From positions 1,743,501 through 1,807,500 of the forward strand of contig NZ_FOIR01000001.1 of the NCBI RefSeq assembly GCF_900111145.1: a DNA stretch of 64,000 nucleotides. The letters run 5' to 3'. The stretch is from Roseivirga pacifica (GTDB lineage Bacteria; Bacteroidota; Bacteroidia; Cytophagales; Cyclobacteriaceae). Positions within the stretch are counted from its first letter, which is position 1. Each line of letters begins with the position of its first letter. Positions 22,266 through 31,123 of the stretch are shown here, piece by piece. Under the pieces are notes generated by a model. The model had not been told where the DNA came from and searched no databases. It saw nothing but the letters and a program-made list of their open reading frames with translations. Both the position numbers and the translations under genes were made by a program.

Positions 22266-22301
22266 AATACCTTTGCAGGCCGGTTTCGGCCGGAAGGTAT
22301 T
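22266..22301 (+). promoter_or_regulatory. Promoter embedded in an inverted repeat before rpsH
   Basis: TACCTTTG (22268-22275) is a perfect -7 element; the -33 position shows only TTTT (22245-22248). It is followed by CAGGCCG. The -7 box lies in the left arm of a longer hairpin: AATACCTT (22266-22273) pairs with AAGGTATT (22294-22301), enclosing GGCCG/CGGCC (22278-22291), and is followed by TTTAATG. For transcripts coming from rplC this could act as a weak terminator. A second hairpin, CTGCC-GAAA-GGCAG (22353-22366), lies just before rpsH. Confidence 0.6.
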
Positions 22302-22379
22302 TTAATGTTTATACTAATCGCTTATAACTAGGAGATATCGCTAGAGTAAGCACTGCCGAAAGGCAGAAAATAAAAAATT

Positions 22380-22775
22380 ATGACTGATCCAATAGCAGAT
22401 TATTTAACAAGATTACGAAACGCCATTAAGGCGAATCATCGTATCGTTGATATTCCTGCTTCAAATGTGAAGAAGGAGATCACAAGGGTGCTGCACGAAA
22501 AAGGCTACATCCTTAATTACAAGTTCGAACAGAACGGACCTCAGGGCAATATCAAAATTGCTTTGAAGTACCAACCAGGTACTAAGCTTCCTGCAATCGA
22601 AAACCTTAAGCGTATTTCTAAGCCAGGTTTGAGAAAGTATGCAGGTGCTGAAAACCTTCCTAGAGTTATTAATGGTTTGGGTATTGCCATCATTTCTACC
22701 TCTAGAGGAATTATGACTGATAAGGAAGCAAGATCGCTTCATATCGGTGGAGAAGTATTGTGTCACGTTTATTAA
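22380..22775 (+). CDS. rpsH: 30S ribosomal protein S8
   Basis: S8 (131 aa) is a primary binder of the 16S central domain and, in E. coli, the repressor of the spc operon. Recognised by [19 protein letters not shown] and the C-terminal [17 protein letters not shown]. Here it opens its own transcription unit, with a leader of about 95 bases that could hold an S8 or other autogenous site. Confidence 0.97.
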   Translation: MTDPIADYLTRLRNAIKANHRIVDIPASNVKKEITRVLHEKGYILNYKFEQNGPQGNIKIALKYQPGTKLPAIENLKRISKPGLRKYAGAENLPRVINGLGIAIISTSRGIMTDKEARSLHIGGEVLCHVY

Positions 22776-22786
22776 AAGAATAGGAA

Positions 22787-23338
22787 ATGTCACGAATTGG
22801 TAATAAACCTATCGAAATCCCTCAGGGAGTTACTGTTTCAGTAGCTAATAGCGTGGTTACAGTAAAAGGCCCTAAAGGCGAGTTGACTCAGGAGGTTAAT
22901 CCTGACATGATTGTAGAAGTTGAAGACGCTCAGGTTGTGGTTAAAAGACCTACTGAGCAGAAAAGACATAAGGCTTTGCACGGATTATACCGTTCACTTA
23001 TCAACAACATGGTGGAAGGTGTAAGCAAAGGTTACACTAAAGAGTTGGAGTTAGTTGGTGTAGGTTATAAGGCTGCAGTTACTAACAATGTGTTGGAGCT
23101 TAACTTAGGTTACTCTCACAATATTTACCTTCAAGTTCCTGCAGAGGTTGCTGCTTCTGCCAAAATGGAAAAAGGTAAGAACCCAATTGTAACATTGGAG
23201 AGCTCAGATAAAGAGTTGATCGGGCAGGTAGCTGCTAAACTAAGATCACTTAGAAAAATTGAGCCATACAAAGGTAAAGGTGTTCGCTTTGTTGGTGAGC
23301 AAATTAGAAGAAAAGCTGGTAAAACTGCTGCTAAATAA
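22787..23338 (+). CDS. rplF: 50S ribosomal protein L6
   Basis: L6 (183 aa) lies near the sarcin-ricin loop. It begins SRIGNKPIEIPQGVTVSV and has the C-terminal signature PYKGKGVRFVGEQIRRKAGKT. It lies between rpsH and rplR. Confidence 0.98.
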   Translation: MSRIGNKPIEIPQGVTVSVANSVVTVKGPKGELTQEVNPDMIVEVEDAQVVVKRPTEQKRHKALHGLYRSLINNMVEGVSKGYTKELELVGVGYKAAVTNNVLELNLGYSHNIYLQVPAEVAASAKMEKGKNPIVTLESSDKELIGQVAAKLRSLRKIEPYKGKGVRFVGEQIRRKAGKTAAK

Positions 23339-23345
23339 TTGAGAC

Positions 23346-23690
23346 ATGGCTTTAACTAAAAGTAGACTAAGAATTAAGAGAGGTATCAGAAACAAGATTT
23401 CTGGTACTGCTGAAAGGCCTAGAATTTCTGTATTCAAGAGCAATACTAAAATCTATGCTCAAATTATTGATGACGAAAAAGGTCACACACTTGTATCAGC
23501 TTCTTCTGCCGAACTTGGTGCAGAAAAGAATACTTCTGTAGAACTTTCTAAAGAAGTAGGAAAGAAGTTAGCAGAGAAAGCAGTTGCTAGCGGTATTTCA
23601 AGTGTAGTATTTGATAGAAACGGTTATATCTACCACGGTAAAGTAAAAGCTTTGGCAGACGGAGCCAGAGAAGGTGGACTTAAATTTTAA
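23346..23690 (+). CDS. rplR: 50S ribosomal protein L18
   Basis: L18 (114 aa) binds 5S rRNA. Motifs: [20 protein letters not shown] and [20 protein letters not shown] ending AREGGLKF. It lies six bases before rpsE. Confidence 0.97.
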   Translation: MALTKSRLRIKRGIRNKISGTAERPRISVFKSNTKIYAQIIDDEKGHTLVSASSAELGAEKNTSVELSKEVGKKLAEKAVASGISSVVFDRNGYIYHGKVKALADGAREGGLKF

Positions 23691-23695
23691 TCGAG

Positions 23696-24214
23696 ATGAG
23701 CCAAAAATTAAGTAGATCAATAAAAGCAAGCGATATTGAACTTACCGAAAAGGTAGTTGCAATTAAGCGTGTTGCCAAAGTTGTAAAAGGTGGTAGAAGA
23801 TTCAGCTTTTCAGCTATCGTAGTAGTAGGAGACGGAAATGGTGTTGTAGGCTACGGGCTTGGAAAAGCAAACGAGGTTACCGATGCTATCACAAAAGGAA
23901 TCGATGATGCAAAGAAGAACTTGGTAAAAGTTCCTTTGTTGAAAGGTACCGTTCCTCACGAAACATTAGGAAAGTACGGAGGAGGTTTGGTTCTTGTTAA
24001 GCCGGCTTCTGAAGGTACTGGAGTAATTGCAGGTGGTGCAATGCGTGCAGTTTTCGAAAGTGCAGGTATTCACAACGTGTTAGCTAAGTCTAAAGGTTCT
24101 TCAAACCCTCACAACGTAGTAAAGGCAACTTTCGATGCGTTGTTGAAAATGAGAGACCCTTACACTGTAGCACAGCAAAGAGGTGTTGAATTAGAAACAG
24201 TTTTTAACGGATAA
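23696..24214 (+). CDS. rpsE: 30S ribosomal protein S5
   Basis: S5 (172 aa) helps set decoding accuracy and lines the mRNA entry. The N-terminal dsRNA-binding-like domain carries [20 protein letters not shown] and [11 protein letters not shown]; the C-terminal part has [19 protein letters not shown]. Four bases separate it from rpmD. Confidence 0.98.
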   Translation: MSQKLSRSIKASDIELTEKVVAIKRVAKVVKGGRRFSFSAIVVVGDGNGVVGYGLGKANEVTDAITKGIDDAKKNLVKVPLLKGTVPHETLGKYGGGLVLVKPASEGTGVIAGGAMRAVFESAGIHNVLAKSKGSSNPHNVVKATFDALLKMRDPYTVAQQRGVELETVFNG

Positions 24215-24218
24215 GAAG

Positions 24219-24398
24219 ATGGGTAAGGTATTTATCACGCAAGTTAAAAGCACGATCAAGAAGCCGGAAAACCAAAAAAGGACTATCCAGGCTTTAGGTT
24301 TAGGTAAGATCAACAGAACTGTAGAAGTTGAATTAACTCCACAGATTGCTGGCATGATCAATAAAGTTAGTCACCTAGTATCTGTAAAGGAAGCATAA
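24219..24398 (+). CDS. rpmD: 50S ribosomal protein L30
   Basis: A 59-residue frame between rpsE and rplO. It reads GKVFITQVKSTIKKPENQKR, then ALGLGKINRTVEVELTPQI and MINKVSHLVSV, a clear L30. It lies in the canonical S5-L30-L15 order, four bases after rpsE and one before rplO. Confidence 0.96.
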   Translation: MGKVFITQVKSTIKKPENQKRTIQALGLGKINRTVEVELTPQIAGMINKVSHLVSVKEA

Positions 24399-24399
24399 G

Positions 24400-24846
24400 A
24401 TGAAACTAAATACATTACAACCTGCAGAAGGTTCAACCAAAAACAAAAAGAGAATTGGTAGAGGCCAGGGATCTGGTAAAGGTGGAACTTCTACAAGAGG
24501 ACATAAAGGAGCTAAATCAAGATCAGGTTACTCAAGAAAGTCTGGTTTTGAAGGCGGTCAGATGCCATTGCAGAGACGTGTGCCTAAATTTGGTTTCACA
24601 AACCCTAACAGAGTTGAGTACAAAGCAATCAACCTTGATACATTGCAACAACTAGCAGAGTCTGCTAAAGTTGAAGCAATCACTATCGATACTTTGGTAG
24701 AGCATGGTTTGGCTGCTAAGAGCGACTTGATCAAAGTTTTGGGCAGAGGAGAATTAAAAACTAAGGTTGACGTTACGGCTCACAAATTTTCTGCGACTGC
24801 CGCTGCAGCCATAGAGAAACAAGGAGGAACCGTTACAACGCTTTAA
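24400..24846 (+). CDS. rplO: 50S ribosomal protein L15
   Basis: L15 (148 aa), a 50S assembly protein. The glycine/basic-rich N terminus KKRIGRGQGSGKGGTSTRGH and SGFEGGQMPLQRRVPKFGF are diagnostic. It is followed four bases later by secY. Confidence 0.98.
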   Translation: MKLNTLQPAEGSTKNKKRIGRGQGSGKGGTSTRGHKGAKSRSGYSRKSGFEGGQMPLQRRVPKFGFTNPNRVEYKAINLDTLQQLAESAKVEAITIDTLVEHGLAAKSDLIKVLGRGELKTKVDVTAHKFSATAAAAIEKQGGTVTTL

Positions 24847-24850
24847 TCTT

Positions 24851-26179
24851 ATGAAGAAATTCATAACTACCATAAAGAACATTTTTTCAATAGAAGAGCT
24901 TAGAAATAGAATCCTGGCTACGCTGGGATTCTTAGTGATTTTTCGTTTAGGCTCATTTGTTGTACTACCTGGAGTTGACCCAACACAGCTATCCGATATG
25001 GATAGTGGTATATTTGGTATTTTGAATGCCATGCTTGGAGGGTCTTTCAGTAGAGCATCTATTTTTGGTTTAGGTATTATGCCTTACATCTCTGCATCCA
25101 TTGTGATTCAGCTGATGACAGTGGCAGTGCCAAGCTTCCAAAAGATGCAAAAAGAGGGGGAATCAGGCCGTAAAAAGCTTACTCAAATCACTAGAGTATT
25201 GACTATTTTGGTAACACTAGCACAGTCGATTGGTTATTTAAAAGTAACTATTCCAGCTGAGGCTATTTCACCAAACATCGATCCTACATTCTTCACCATT
25301 TCTTCAATGATTCTACTTACCTCAGGAACAATGTTCTGTATGTGGTTAGGAGAGAAAATTACCGATAAGGGTATTGGAAATGGTATCTCTATGTTGATTA
25401 TGATCGGAATCATTTCATCGTTGCCACCTGCAGCTATTAATGAGTTCTTCGTAACCAACGGTATCAATAGAGCATTGTTCTCGGTAGTTGAAATTGTTGC
25501 TTTGTTCTTTGTAGTAGTAGTTACCGTTGCATTGGTACAAGCTACTAGAAGAATCCCAGTACAATACGCTAAGCAAGTAGTTGGCGGTAAAGTATACGGT
25601 GGTCAGCGACAATTTATTCCATTAAAAGTTAATTCAGCTGGTGTTATGCCAATCATCTTTGCTCAGGCATTGATGGTATTGCCAACTTTGATTGGTAATA
25701 TTTGGGCAGAAGATAGCGAATTCTGGTATGGCGTAACCAATGTGTTTAGCAGCCCTTACTCGGCAGTTTACAACATTGTGTTTGCTGTATTGATCATCGC
25801 TTTCACATTCTTCTACACTGCTATTACGGTTAACCCGTCTAGCATGGCTGATGACTTAAAGAGAAACGGTGGATTCATTCCGGGTATTAAGCCTGGTAAA
25901 CCAACTTCTGAATTTATTGGTGGGGTAATTGACAGAATTACACTTCCGGGTTCTATCTTCTTAGCAATTATTGCTGTATTGCCAGTGTTCGCAAGAAACG
26001 CAGGTGTTGGCGACCAGTTCGCTTACTTCTACGGTGGTACTTCTTTGCTAATTATGGTAGGTGTGATTTTAGATACGTTGCAGCAGATCGAGAGTTATTT
26101 ACTTATGAGACATTATGAGGGAATGATGAAGTCTGGCAAGATGAGAGGAAGATCTCAGAATGTAGCTGTTGCCTCGTAA
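24851..26179 (+). CDS. secY: Preprotein translocase subunit SecY
   Basis: SecY (442 aa) is the channel of the inner-membrane protein translocase, working with SecE (567-755). About ten hydrophobic spans are visible; the plug region has the GGSFSRASIFGLGIMPYISA stretch, and the cytosolic loops RRIPVQYAKQVVGGKVYGGQ and DLKRNGGFIPGIKPGKPT that contact ribosome and SecA are intact. The map start lies one base after its stop. Confidence 0.98.
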   Translation: MKKFITTIKNIFSIEELRNRILATLGFLVIFRLGSFVVLPGVDPTQLSDMDSGIFGILNAMLGGSFSRASIFGLGIMPYISASIVIQLMTVAVPSFQKMQKEGESGRKKLTQITRVLTILVTLAQSIGYLKVTIPAEAISPNIDPTFFTISSMILLTSGTMFCMWLGEKITDKGIGNGISMLIMIGIISSLPPAAINEFFVTNGINRALFSVVEIVALFFVVVVTVALVQATRRIPVQYAKQVVGGKVYGGQRQFIPLKVNSAGVMPIIFAQALMVLPTLIGNIWAEDSEFWYGVTNVFSSPYSAVYNIVFAVLIIAFTFFYTAITVNPSSMADDLKRNGGFIPGIKPGKPTSEFIGGVIDRITLPGSIFLAIIAVLPVFARNAGVGDQFAYFYGGTSLLIMVGVILDTLQQIESYLLMRHYEGMMKSGKMRGRSQNVAVAS

Positions 26180-26180
26180 T

Positions 26181-26954
26181 ATGATCAAGTACAAAACAGA
26201 AGAAGAAATTCAAAAAATACGTGAGAGTGCCCTAATTTTGGGCAAAACTCACGGTGAAGTGGCCAAACACGTTAGGCCAGGGATAAAAACAAAAGAGCTG
26301 GATAAGATCGCGGAAGAATTCATCCGAGATCATGGCGCCACAGGATCTTTCAAAGGTTATGGTGGTTTCCCAGCAACACTCTGTATTTCTACGAACGAAG
26401 TGGTCGTTCACGGTTTTCCGAGTGATTATGAATTAAAAGACGGTGATATAATCTCTATAGATTGTGGAGTCTACTACCAAGGTTTTCATAGCGATAGCGC
26501 TTATACTTACCCCGTAGGAGACGTTCCACAAGAGACATTATCACTTCTTAAAGCAACGAAAGAGTCGTTGTATGTAGGTATTGAAGAAGCCAAGTTTGGT
26601 AACAGAATCGGTGACTTAGCCTTTGCCATACAAAAGTATGTAGAGGATAGAGGATACACCGTAGTGAGAGAGCTGGTAGGGCACGGTTTAGGCCGCGACT
26701 TACACGAGTCTCCTGAAGTTCCAAACTATGGTAAAAGAGGCAGAGGTCCTAAACTACAGGAAGGTCTCGTGATAGCCATTGAACCAATGGTGAACTTAGG
26801 AACGAGAAACATTGTACAAGAACGTGATGGTTGGACCATCAGAACCAAAGACCGTAAGCCTTCAGCTCACTTTGAGCACACCGTGGCAATCTTCAAAGAC
26901 AGAACAGAAATTTTGACAACTCATAAGTATATAGAGGAAGTTGTAAATTTTTAA
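26181..26954 (+). CDS. map: Type I methionine aminopeptidase
   Basis: The metalloenzyme (257 aa) removes N-terminal Met from nascent proteins. Metal ligands of the pita-bread fold are visible in [19 protein letters not shown] (two Asp), [19 protein letters not shown] (His), AIEPMV (Glu) and [10 protein letters not shown] (Glu). A TTG 12 bases upstream would overlap secY; ATG 26181, one base after the secY stop, is the better start. It lies in the usual secY-map-infA order. Confidence 0.96.
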   Translation: MIKYKTEEEIQKIRESALILGKTHGEVAKHVRPGIKTKELDKIAEEFIRDHGATGSFKGYGGFPATLCISTNEVVVHGFPSDYELKDGDIISIDCGVYYQGFHSDSAYTYPVGDVPQETLSLLKATKESLYVGIEEAKFGNRIGDLAFAIQKYVEDRGYTVVRELVGHGLGRDLHESPEVPNYGKRGRGPKLQEGLVIAIEPMVNLGTRNIVQERDGWTIRTKDRKPSAHFEHTVAIFKDRTEILTTHKYIEEVVNF

Positions 26955-26955
26955 T

Positions 26956-27174
26956 ATGGCGAAACAAGGATCGATAGAACAAGACGGCACAATTGTAGAA
27001 GCGTTGCCGAATGCTACATTCAGAGTTGAACTTGAGAATGGCCACATCGTTTTGGCACACATCTCAGGTAAAATGAGAATGCACTACATCAAAATTTTAC
27101 CGGGCGACCGTGTAAAGTTGGAGATGTCACCATATGATTTAACAAAAGGAAGAATTACTTACAGGTATAAATAA
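26956..27174 (+). CDS. infA: Translation initiation factor IF-1
   Basis: IF-1 (72 aa), an OB-fold protein that blocks the A site during initiation. Recognised by [39 protein letters not shown] and [19 protein letters not shown]. It begins one base after map. Confidence 0.97.
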   Translation: MAKQGSIEQDGTIVEALPNATFRVELENGHIVLAHISGKMRMHYIKILPGDRVKLEMSPYDLTKGRITYRYK

Positions 27175-27180
27175 CGAAAC

Positions 27181-27297
27181 ATGAAAGTAAAAGCGTCTAT
27201 CAAGAAGCGTAGTGCCGATTGTAAGATAATCCGCAGAAACGGAAAGTTGTACGTGATTAACAAGAAGAATCCTAGATTCAAACAAAGACAAGGGTAA
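27181..27297 (+). CDS. rpmJ: 50S ribosomal protein L36 (zinc-free form)
   Basis: A 38-residue frame, [20 protein letters not shown] then [14 protein letters not shown]. Compared with zinc-binding L36, Cys11, Cys27 and His33 are replaced by Ser, Asn and Phe, leaving only Cys14, so it cannot form the usual zinc ribbon. It lies in the conserved infA-rpmJ-rpsM order. Confidence 0.96.
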   Translation: MKVKASIKKRSADCKIIRRNGKLYVINKKNPRFKQRQG

Positions 27298-27299
27298 TT

Positions 27300-27677
27300 A
27301 TGGCAAGAATTTCAGGAGTTGATATTCCAGATCACAAGAGAGCAGAGATTGGCTTAACCTATATTTTTGGTATCGGAAAAAGCACAGCCACTTATATTCT
27401 GACAAAAGCAGGTATTGATGTAAATACCAAAATTGGTGATCTAGACGATGAGCAGCAGAAGACAGTAAGAAACATCATCAGCGAAGAGTTTAAGATTGAA
27501 GGTGTTCTTAAATCAGAAATTCAGTTGAGCATCAAGCGTTTAATGGACATCGGTTGTTACCGAGGTTTGAGACACAGAAAAGGCCTACCTGTTCGTGGTC
27601 AGCATACTAAGAATAACTCTAGAACACGAAAAGGTAAGAGAAAAACTGTTGCTAACAAGAAGAAAGCAACTAAGTAA
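27300..27677 (+). CDS. rpsM: 30S ribosomal protein S13
   Basis: S13 (125 aa) bridges the subunits and contacts P-site tRNA through its basic tail. Motifs: [46 protein letters not shown] and [13 protein letters not shown]. It begins the alpha-type gene series, probably on the same transcript as the spc genes. Confidence 0.98.
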   Translation: MARISGVDIPDHKRAEIGLTYIFGIGKSTATYILTKAGIDVNTKIGDLDDEQQKTVRNIISEEFKIEGVLKSEIQLSIKRLMDIGCYRGLRHRKGLPVRGQHTKNNSRTRKGKRKTVANKKKATK

Positions 27678-27713
27678 TTGGTAAGTTTTTAATGCCGAAA
27701 AAGATATTTTAAG

Positions 27714-28106
27714 ATGGCTCAGAAAAGAAAAGATAAAGCTAAGAAAAGAGTAGTACAAGTTGATGCTCTTGGACAGGCGCACATTAAAGCGTCTTTCAAT
27801 AACATTATCATCTCTTTGACTAACCAACAAGGGCAGGTAATTACATGGGCGTCAGCAGGAAAAATGGGCTTTAAAGGTTCTAAAAAGAACACCCCATATG
27901 CTGCTCAAATGGCCGCTCAAGATTGTGCTCAAAAAGCCTACGAATTAGGCTTGAGAAAAGTTGAGGTATTTGTTAAAGGTCCTGGTGCTGGTAGAGAATC
28001 TGCTATCAGAACAATCCAAAACGTTGGAATTGAAGTAACCCTTATTAAAGATGTTACTCCACTACCACACAACGGTTGTCGTCCACCAAAGAGAAGAAGA
28101 GTTTAA
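27714..28106 (+). CDS. rpsK: 30S ribosomal protein S11
   Basis: S11 (130 aa) lies on the 30S platform near the anti-SD sequence. Recognised by [35 protein letters not shown] and [18 protein letters not shown]. It is 36 bases after rpsM. Confidence 0.98.
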   Translation: MAQKRKDKAKKRVVQVDALGQAHIKASFNNIIISLTNQQGQVITWASAGKMGFKGSKKNTPYAAQMAAQDCAQKAYELGLRKVEVFVKGPGAGRESAIRTIQNVGIEVTLIKDVTPLPHNGCRPPKRRRV

Positions 28107-28124
28107 TTTAGAAAGTAATTAGCA

Positions 28125-28730
28125 ATGGCAAGATATAGAGGCCCTAAGGCAAAAATTGCAAGACGTTTTAACGAACCAATTTTTGGTCATAGCAAAGCAT
28201 TACAGAAAAAAGCGTATCCTCCAGGCCAACACGGTAGAGGACGTAGAAGAAAGCAATCTGAATATGCTATCCAGCTAATGGAAAAGCAAAAAGCTAAATA
28301 CACTTATGGTGTTTTAGAAAAGCAGTTTGCTAACCTATTCGATAAAGCATCTAGTAAATCTGGTGTAACTGGTGAAATCCTTCTACAGCTTTTGGAAGCT
28401 AGATTGGACAACGTAGTTTACAGACTAGGAATTGCTCCTACGAGAAGAGCAGCAAGACAATTGGTTTCTCACAAACACATTGTTGTTAATGGCGAAATCG
28501 TGAACGTACCATCGTTTCACGTACAGCCAGGCGATGTTGTGGGTGTAAGAGAGAAGTCTAAGTCTTTAGAGGCTATCAGTGATAGCTTAGCAGGCAATAG
28601 CGTACAGAAGTACCCTTGGTTAGAGTGGAATAAGTCTGACATGACTGGTAACATGGTAAATGTGCCACTTAGAGAAGATATTCCTGAAAACATCAAGGAA
28701 CAGCTTATTGTCGAGCTCTACTCTAAATAA
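28125..28730 (+). CDS. rpsD: 30S ribosomal protein S4
   Basis: S4 (201 aa) is the primary binder of the 16S 5' domain; in E. coli it represses the alpha operon. The S4 RNA-binding fold is marked by [20 protein letters not shown] and [19 protein letters not shown]. The N-terminal part lacks a zinc Cys cluster. It precedes rpoA by 35 bases. Confidence 0.98.
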   Translation: MARYRGPKAKIARRFNEPIFGHSKALQKKAYPPGQHGRGRRRKQSEYAIQLMEKQKAKYTYGVLEKQFANLFDKASSKSGVTGEILLQLLEARLDNVVYRLGIAPTRRAARQLVSHKHIVVNGEIVNVPSFHVQPGDVVGVREKSKSLEAISDSLAGNSVQKYPWLEWNKSDMTGNMVNVPLREDIPENIKEQLIVELYSK

Positions 28731-28765
28731 TCTATTTAATAAGAACCTTTTAAACTTTAAAGTAT

Positions 28766-29755
28766 ATGTCAATACTCGCATTTCAAATCCCGGAGAAAGT
28801 GGTGATGGAGAAGGCAGACGATTTTCACGGTCTGTTTACGTTCAAGCCGTTAGAAAAAGGATACGGGGTTACTATTGGTAATGCATTGAGGAGAATTCTC
28901 CTGTCTTCTTTGGAAGGCTACGCAATTACGGGTATTAAAATACCTAGCGTATTGCACGAATTCTCGACTATAGAAGGTGTTGTGGAGGATGTGTCTGAGA
29001 TTATTCTTAACCTGAAAAAAGTAAGATTCAAGAAAATCTCTGACACTGTAGATAATAAGATCAATGTAGTAATCGAAGGTCAGAACAAGTTCACTGCTGG
29101 TGACATTGGAAAATTCACTAGCGCGTTCGAAATTCTGAACCCTGAAGATTTGGTTTGTAACCTAGACAAAGGCGTTCGATTCGAAATCGAATTGACCGTA
29201 GAAAAAGGTCGTGGTTACTTGCCAGCAGAAGAAAACAAACCATCTGAGCAAGTGTTCGGCTTTATTCCGATCGATGCCATCTTTACGCCAATCAAAAACG
29301 TAAAGTACAGTGTGGAAAACACCCGTGTAGAGCAAAAGACTGACTACGAAATGTTGGTTCTTGATATCAAAACGGATGGTTCTATCCACCCTGAAAAGGC
29401 CTTGCAAGGAGCTGCTCATATTCTAATTCAGCACTTCATGCTATTCTCAGATCAGAACATGATCTTAGAAACCGGAGCGTTGGATGAGCCAGAGCAGGTA
29501 GACGAAGAAATGCTGCACATGCGCAAGTTGTTGAAAACATCATTGAACGATCTAGATCTTTCAGTGAGAGCTTACAACTGCTTGAAGGCTGCAGATGTTA
29601 GAACCTTGGGCGACCTTGTAAGACTTGAAATTTCTGACATGATGAAGTTCAGAAACTTCGGTAAAAAGTCACTAGCCGAGCTAGAGCAATTGGTAGCTGA
29701 TAAAAACCTAACCTTCGGTATGGATTTAGCGAAGTATAAATTAGATGAAGAGTAA
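28766..29755 (+). CDS. rpoA: DNA-directed RNA polymerase subunit alpha
   Basis: The alpha subunit (329 aa). The N-terminal assembly domain has [20 protein letters not shown] and [16 protein letters not shown]; the C-terminal domain, which contacts UP elements and activators, has [20 protein letters not shown] and [13 protein letters not shown]. Length and domain order are normal. It lies between rpsD and rplQ. Confidence 0.98.
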   Translation: MSILAFQIPEKVVMEKADDFHGLFTFKPLEKGYGVTIGNALRRILLSSLEGYAITGIKIPSVLHEFSTIEGVVEDVSEIILNLKKVRFKKISDTVDNKINVVIEGQNKFTAGDIGKFTSAFEILNPEDLVCNLDKGVRFEIELTVEKGRGYLPAEENKPSEQVFGFIPIDAIFTPIKNVKYSVENTRVEQKTDYEMLVLDIKTDGSIHPEKALQGAAHILIQHFMLFSDQNMILETGALDEPEQVDEEMLHMRKLLKTSLNDLDLSVRAYNCLKAADVRTLGDLVRLEISDMMKFRNFGKKSLAELEQLVADKNLTFGMDLAKYKLDEE

Positions 29756-29758
29756 GAA

Positions 29759-30343
29759 ATGAGACACGGGAAGAAATTTAATCACTTAGGCAGAACAGCA
29801 TCTCACAGAAAAGCGATGCTTTCTAACATGGCTTCTTCTTTGATTCAGCATAAGAGAATTACCACTACGGTGGCCAAAGCCAAAGCATTGAGAAAATATG
29901 TGGAACCTTTGATCACTAGAGCTAAGGAAGATTCTACTCACTCAAGAAGGATTGTATTCTCTTACTTGCAAGACAAGGAGTCTGTGACTACACTCTTCAA
30001 TGAAGTGGCTGAAAAAGTAGCACAAAGACCAGGTGGATACACAAGAATTATCAAAACAGGTAACCGTTTAGGTGACAATGCTGATATGTGTATCATCGAG
30101 TTGGTAGACTACAACGAGCTATTGTTAGGTGGCGAAGAGAAATCTACAGCTAAGAAGTCTAGAAGAAGCAGAAGAGGTAGCGCTAAAAAAGCTACTGAAG
30201 CTAAGCCAGAAGCTGCTGTTGCAGAAGCACCAGTAGTAGAGGAAGCTGAAGTAGTGGAAGAAGCTCCTGCTGCTGAAGCTACAGAAGAAGCACCAGAGGC
30301 TAAGGCTGACGATGCATCTGAAGAAGCTGAAGACAAGAAATAA
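29759..30343 (+). CDS. rplQ: 50S ribosomal protein L17 with acidic C-terminal extension
   Basis: L17 (194 aa) lies near the tunnel exit. Residues 1-120 are canonical ([39 protein letters not shown]). A basic patch [14 protein letters not shown] is followed by about 55 residues almost only of Ala, Glu, Pro and Val. Long L17 tails are seen in Bacteroidota, whereas E. coli L17 is 127 aa. It is the last gene of the cluster and is followed by a strong terminator. Confidence 0.96.
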   Translation: MRHGKKFNHLGRTASHRKAMLSNMASSLIQHKRITTTVAKAKALRKYVEPLITRAKEDSTHSRRIVFSYLQDKESVTTLFNEVAEKVAQRPGGYTRIIKTGNRLGDNADMCIIELVDYNELLLGGEEKSTAKKSRRSRRGSAKKATEAKPEAAVAEAPVVEEAEVVEEAPAAEATEEAPEAKADDASEEAEDKK

Positions 30344-30374
30344 GCAAAGAGTAGTTTTTTATAAAACACGAATG

Positions 30375-30403
30375 AAAGCCCAAGCGAAAGCTTGGGCTTT
30401 TTT
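30375..30403 (+). terminator. Rho-independent terminator of the spc/alpha operon
   Basis: AAAGCCCAAGC (30375-30385), GAAA tetraloop, GCTTGGGCTTT (30390-30400), then further Ts: a perfect 11-bp stem. The oppositely oriented next gene ends at 30402; the arms are A/T-flanked on both sides, so it could serve both strands. Confidence 0.95.
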
Positions 30404-31121
30404 ATATGCTGCGCTGGAGTTCTATTTCTGGCATTTCGTCATATGTTTGGCCATTTAATATACGACCGGCCTTCTTTTTGTTTTTACCTCCCCATTGTTT
30501 GAAGAAGAATGCCACGTCCTTAGCTTGACATTGTTCTTGAATATCAATAACCCATTCCGGATTCATTGGGCGCGGTTTATGTCCGCTTTCTCCTCCAACT
30601 ATTACCCAGTCAATTAATTCTAAATTTAGATTTGGTAAAGGACCAATTAGAGGCTCTAACGACAGGAATTTTGTACGAGCAGAAGTCTTTCTTAAAAAGT
30701 CTATCCTGTCTTCAACTCGGTTGTCTTCTACTGAAACCCCCATCCATATATTGTGAGACCACTTAAGATGAGGGTCTAGTTCTAGTAGTCTTTCAGCTCT
30801 TTTGGTGAGTATTTGAAAAACATGCTGAGGGTTATCCCGCATTACCTTAAAAACTCTTTGGATAAATTCTAATGGTACATCATTGTGAAATAAATCACTC
30901 ATAGAATTCACGAATACCATTTTAGATTTCTTCCATTTATAAGGCGTATCCAATGCGGATTCGTGGGTTCGTACTTTGAAGTTGTCTTTGTATTTGTCAA
31001 TGCCCATAGACTGTAGTCTTTTAGACATTATTTCTGCATAACAAAACTTACACCCCTGAGATATTTTTGTACAACCAGTAGTTGGGTTCCATGTAAGTTC
31101 TGTCCATTCAATTTTTGACAT
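30402..31121 (-). CDS. Three-Cys-motif protein, phage Gp37/Gp68 (DUF5131) family
   Basis: A 239-residue protein with the cysteine cluster C17-x6-C24-x2-C27 (TTGCTKISQGCKFCYAEIMS), a spacing related to but different from the radical-SAM CX3CX2C. Further family motifs are FVNSMSDLFH, FQILTKRAERL, IWMGVSVED, FLSLEPLIG, DWVIVGGESG and FFFKQWGG. From family knowledge it belongs to the Gp37/Gp68 family, probably an iron-sulfur protein of unknown reaction. Its start lies two bases after the tcmP stop, so the pair is co-transcribed. The islet interrupts the rplQ-carA neighbourhood. Confidence 0.85.
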   Translation of the reverse strand: MSKIEWTELTWNPTTGCTKISQGCKFCYAEIMSKRLQSMGIDKYKDNFKVRTHESALDTPYKWKKSKMVFVNSMSDLFHNDVPLEFIQRVFKVMRDNPQHVFQILTKRAERLLELDPHLKWSHNIWMGVSVEDNRVEDRIDFLRKTSARTKFLSLEPLIGPLPNLNLELIDWVIVGGESGHKPRPMNPEWVIDIQEQCQAKDVAFFFKQWGGKNKKKAGRILNGQTYDEMPEIELQRSI

Positions 31122-31123
31122 CT

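Noticed and set aside
26169-26180. TTG start of map overlapping secY
   Set aside because: ATG 26181, one base after the secY stop, gives the standard N terminus.
28660-28881. + strand frame spanning the rpsD-rpoA junction
   Set aside because: It is out of frame with both flanking genes, covers their conserved codons and has no recognisable features.
30109-30369. - strand frame rich in Ala and Ser opposite the rplQ tail
   Set aside because: It mirrors the Ala/Glu repeat of the L17 extension; low complexity and no start context.
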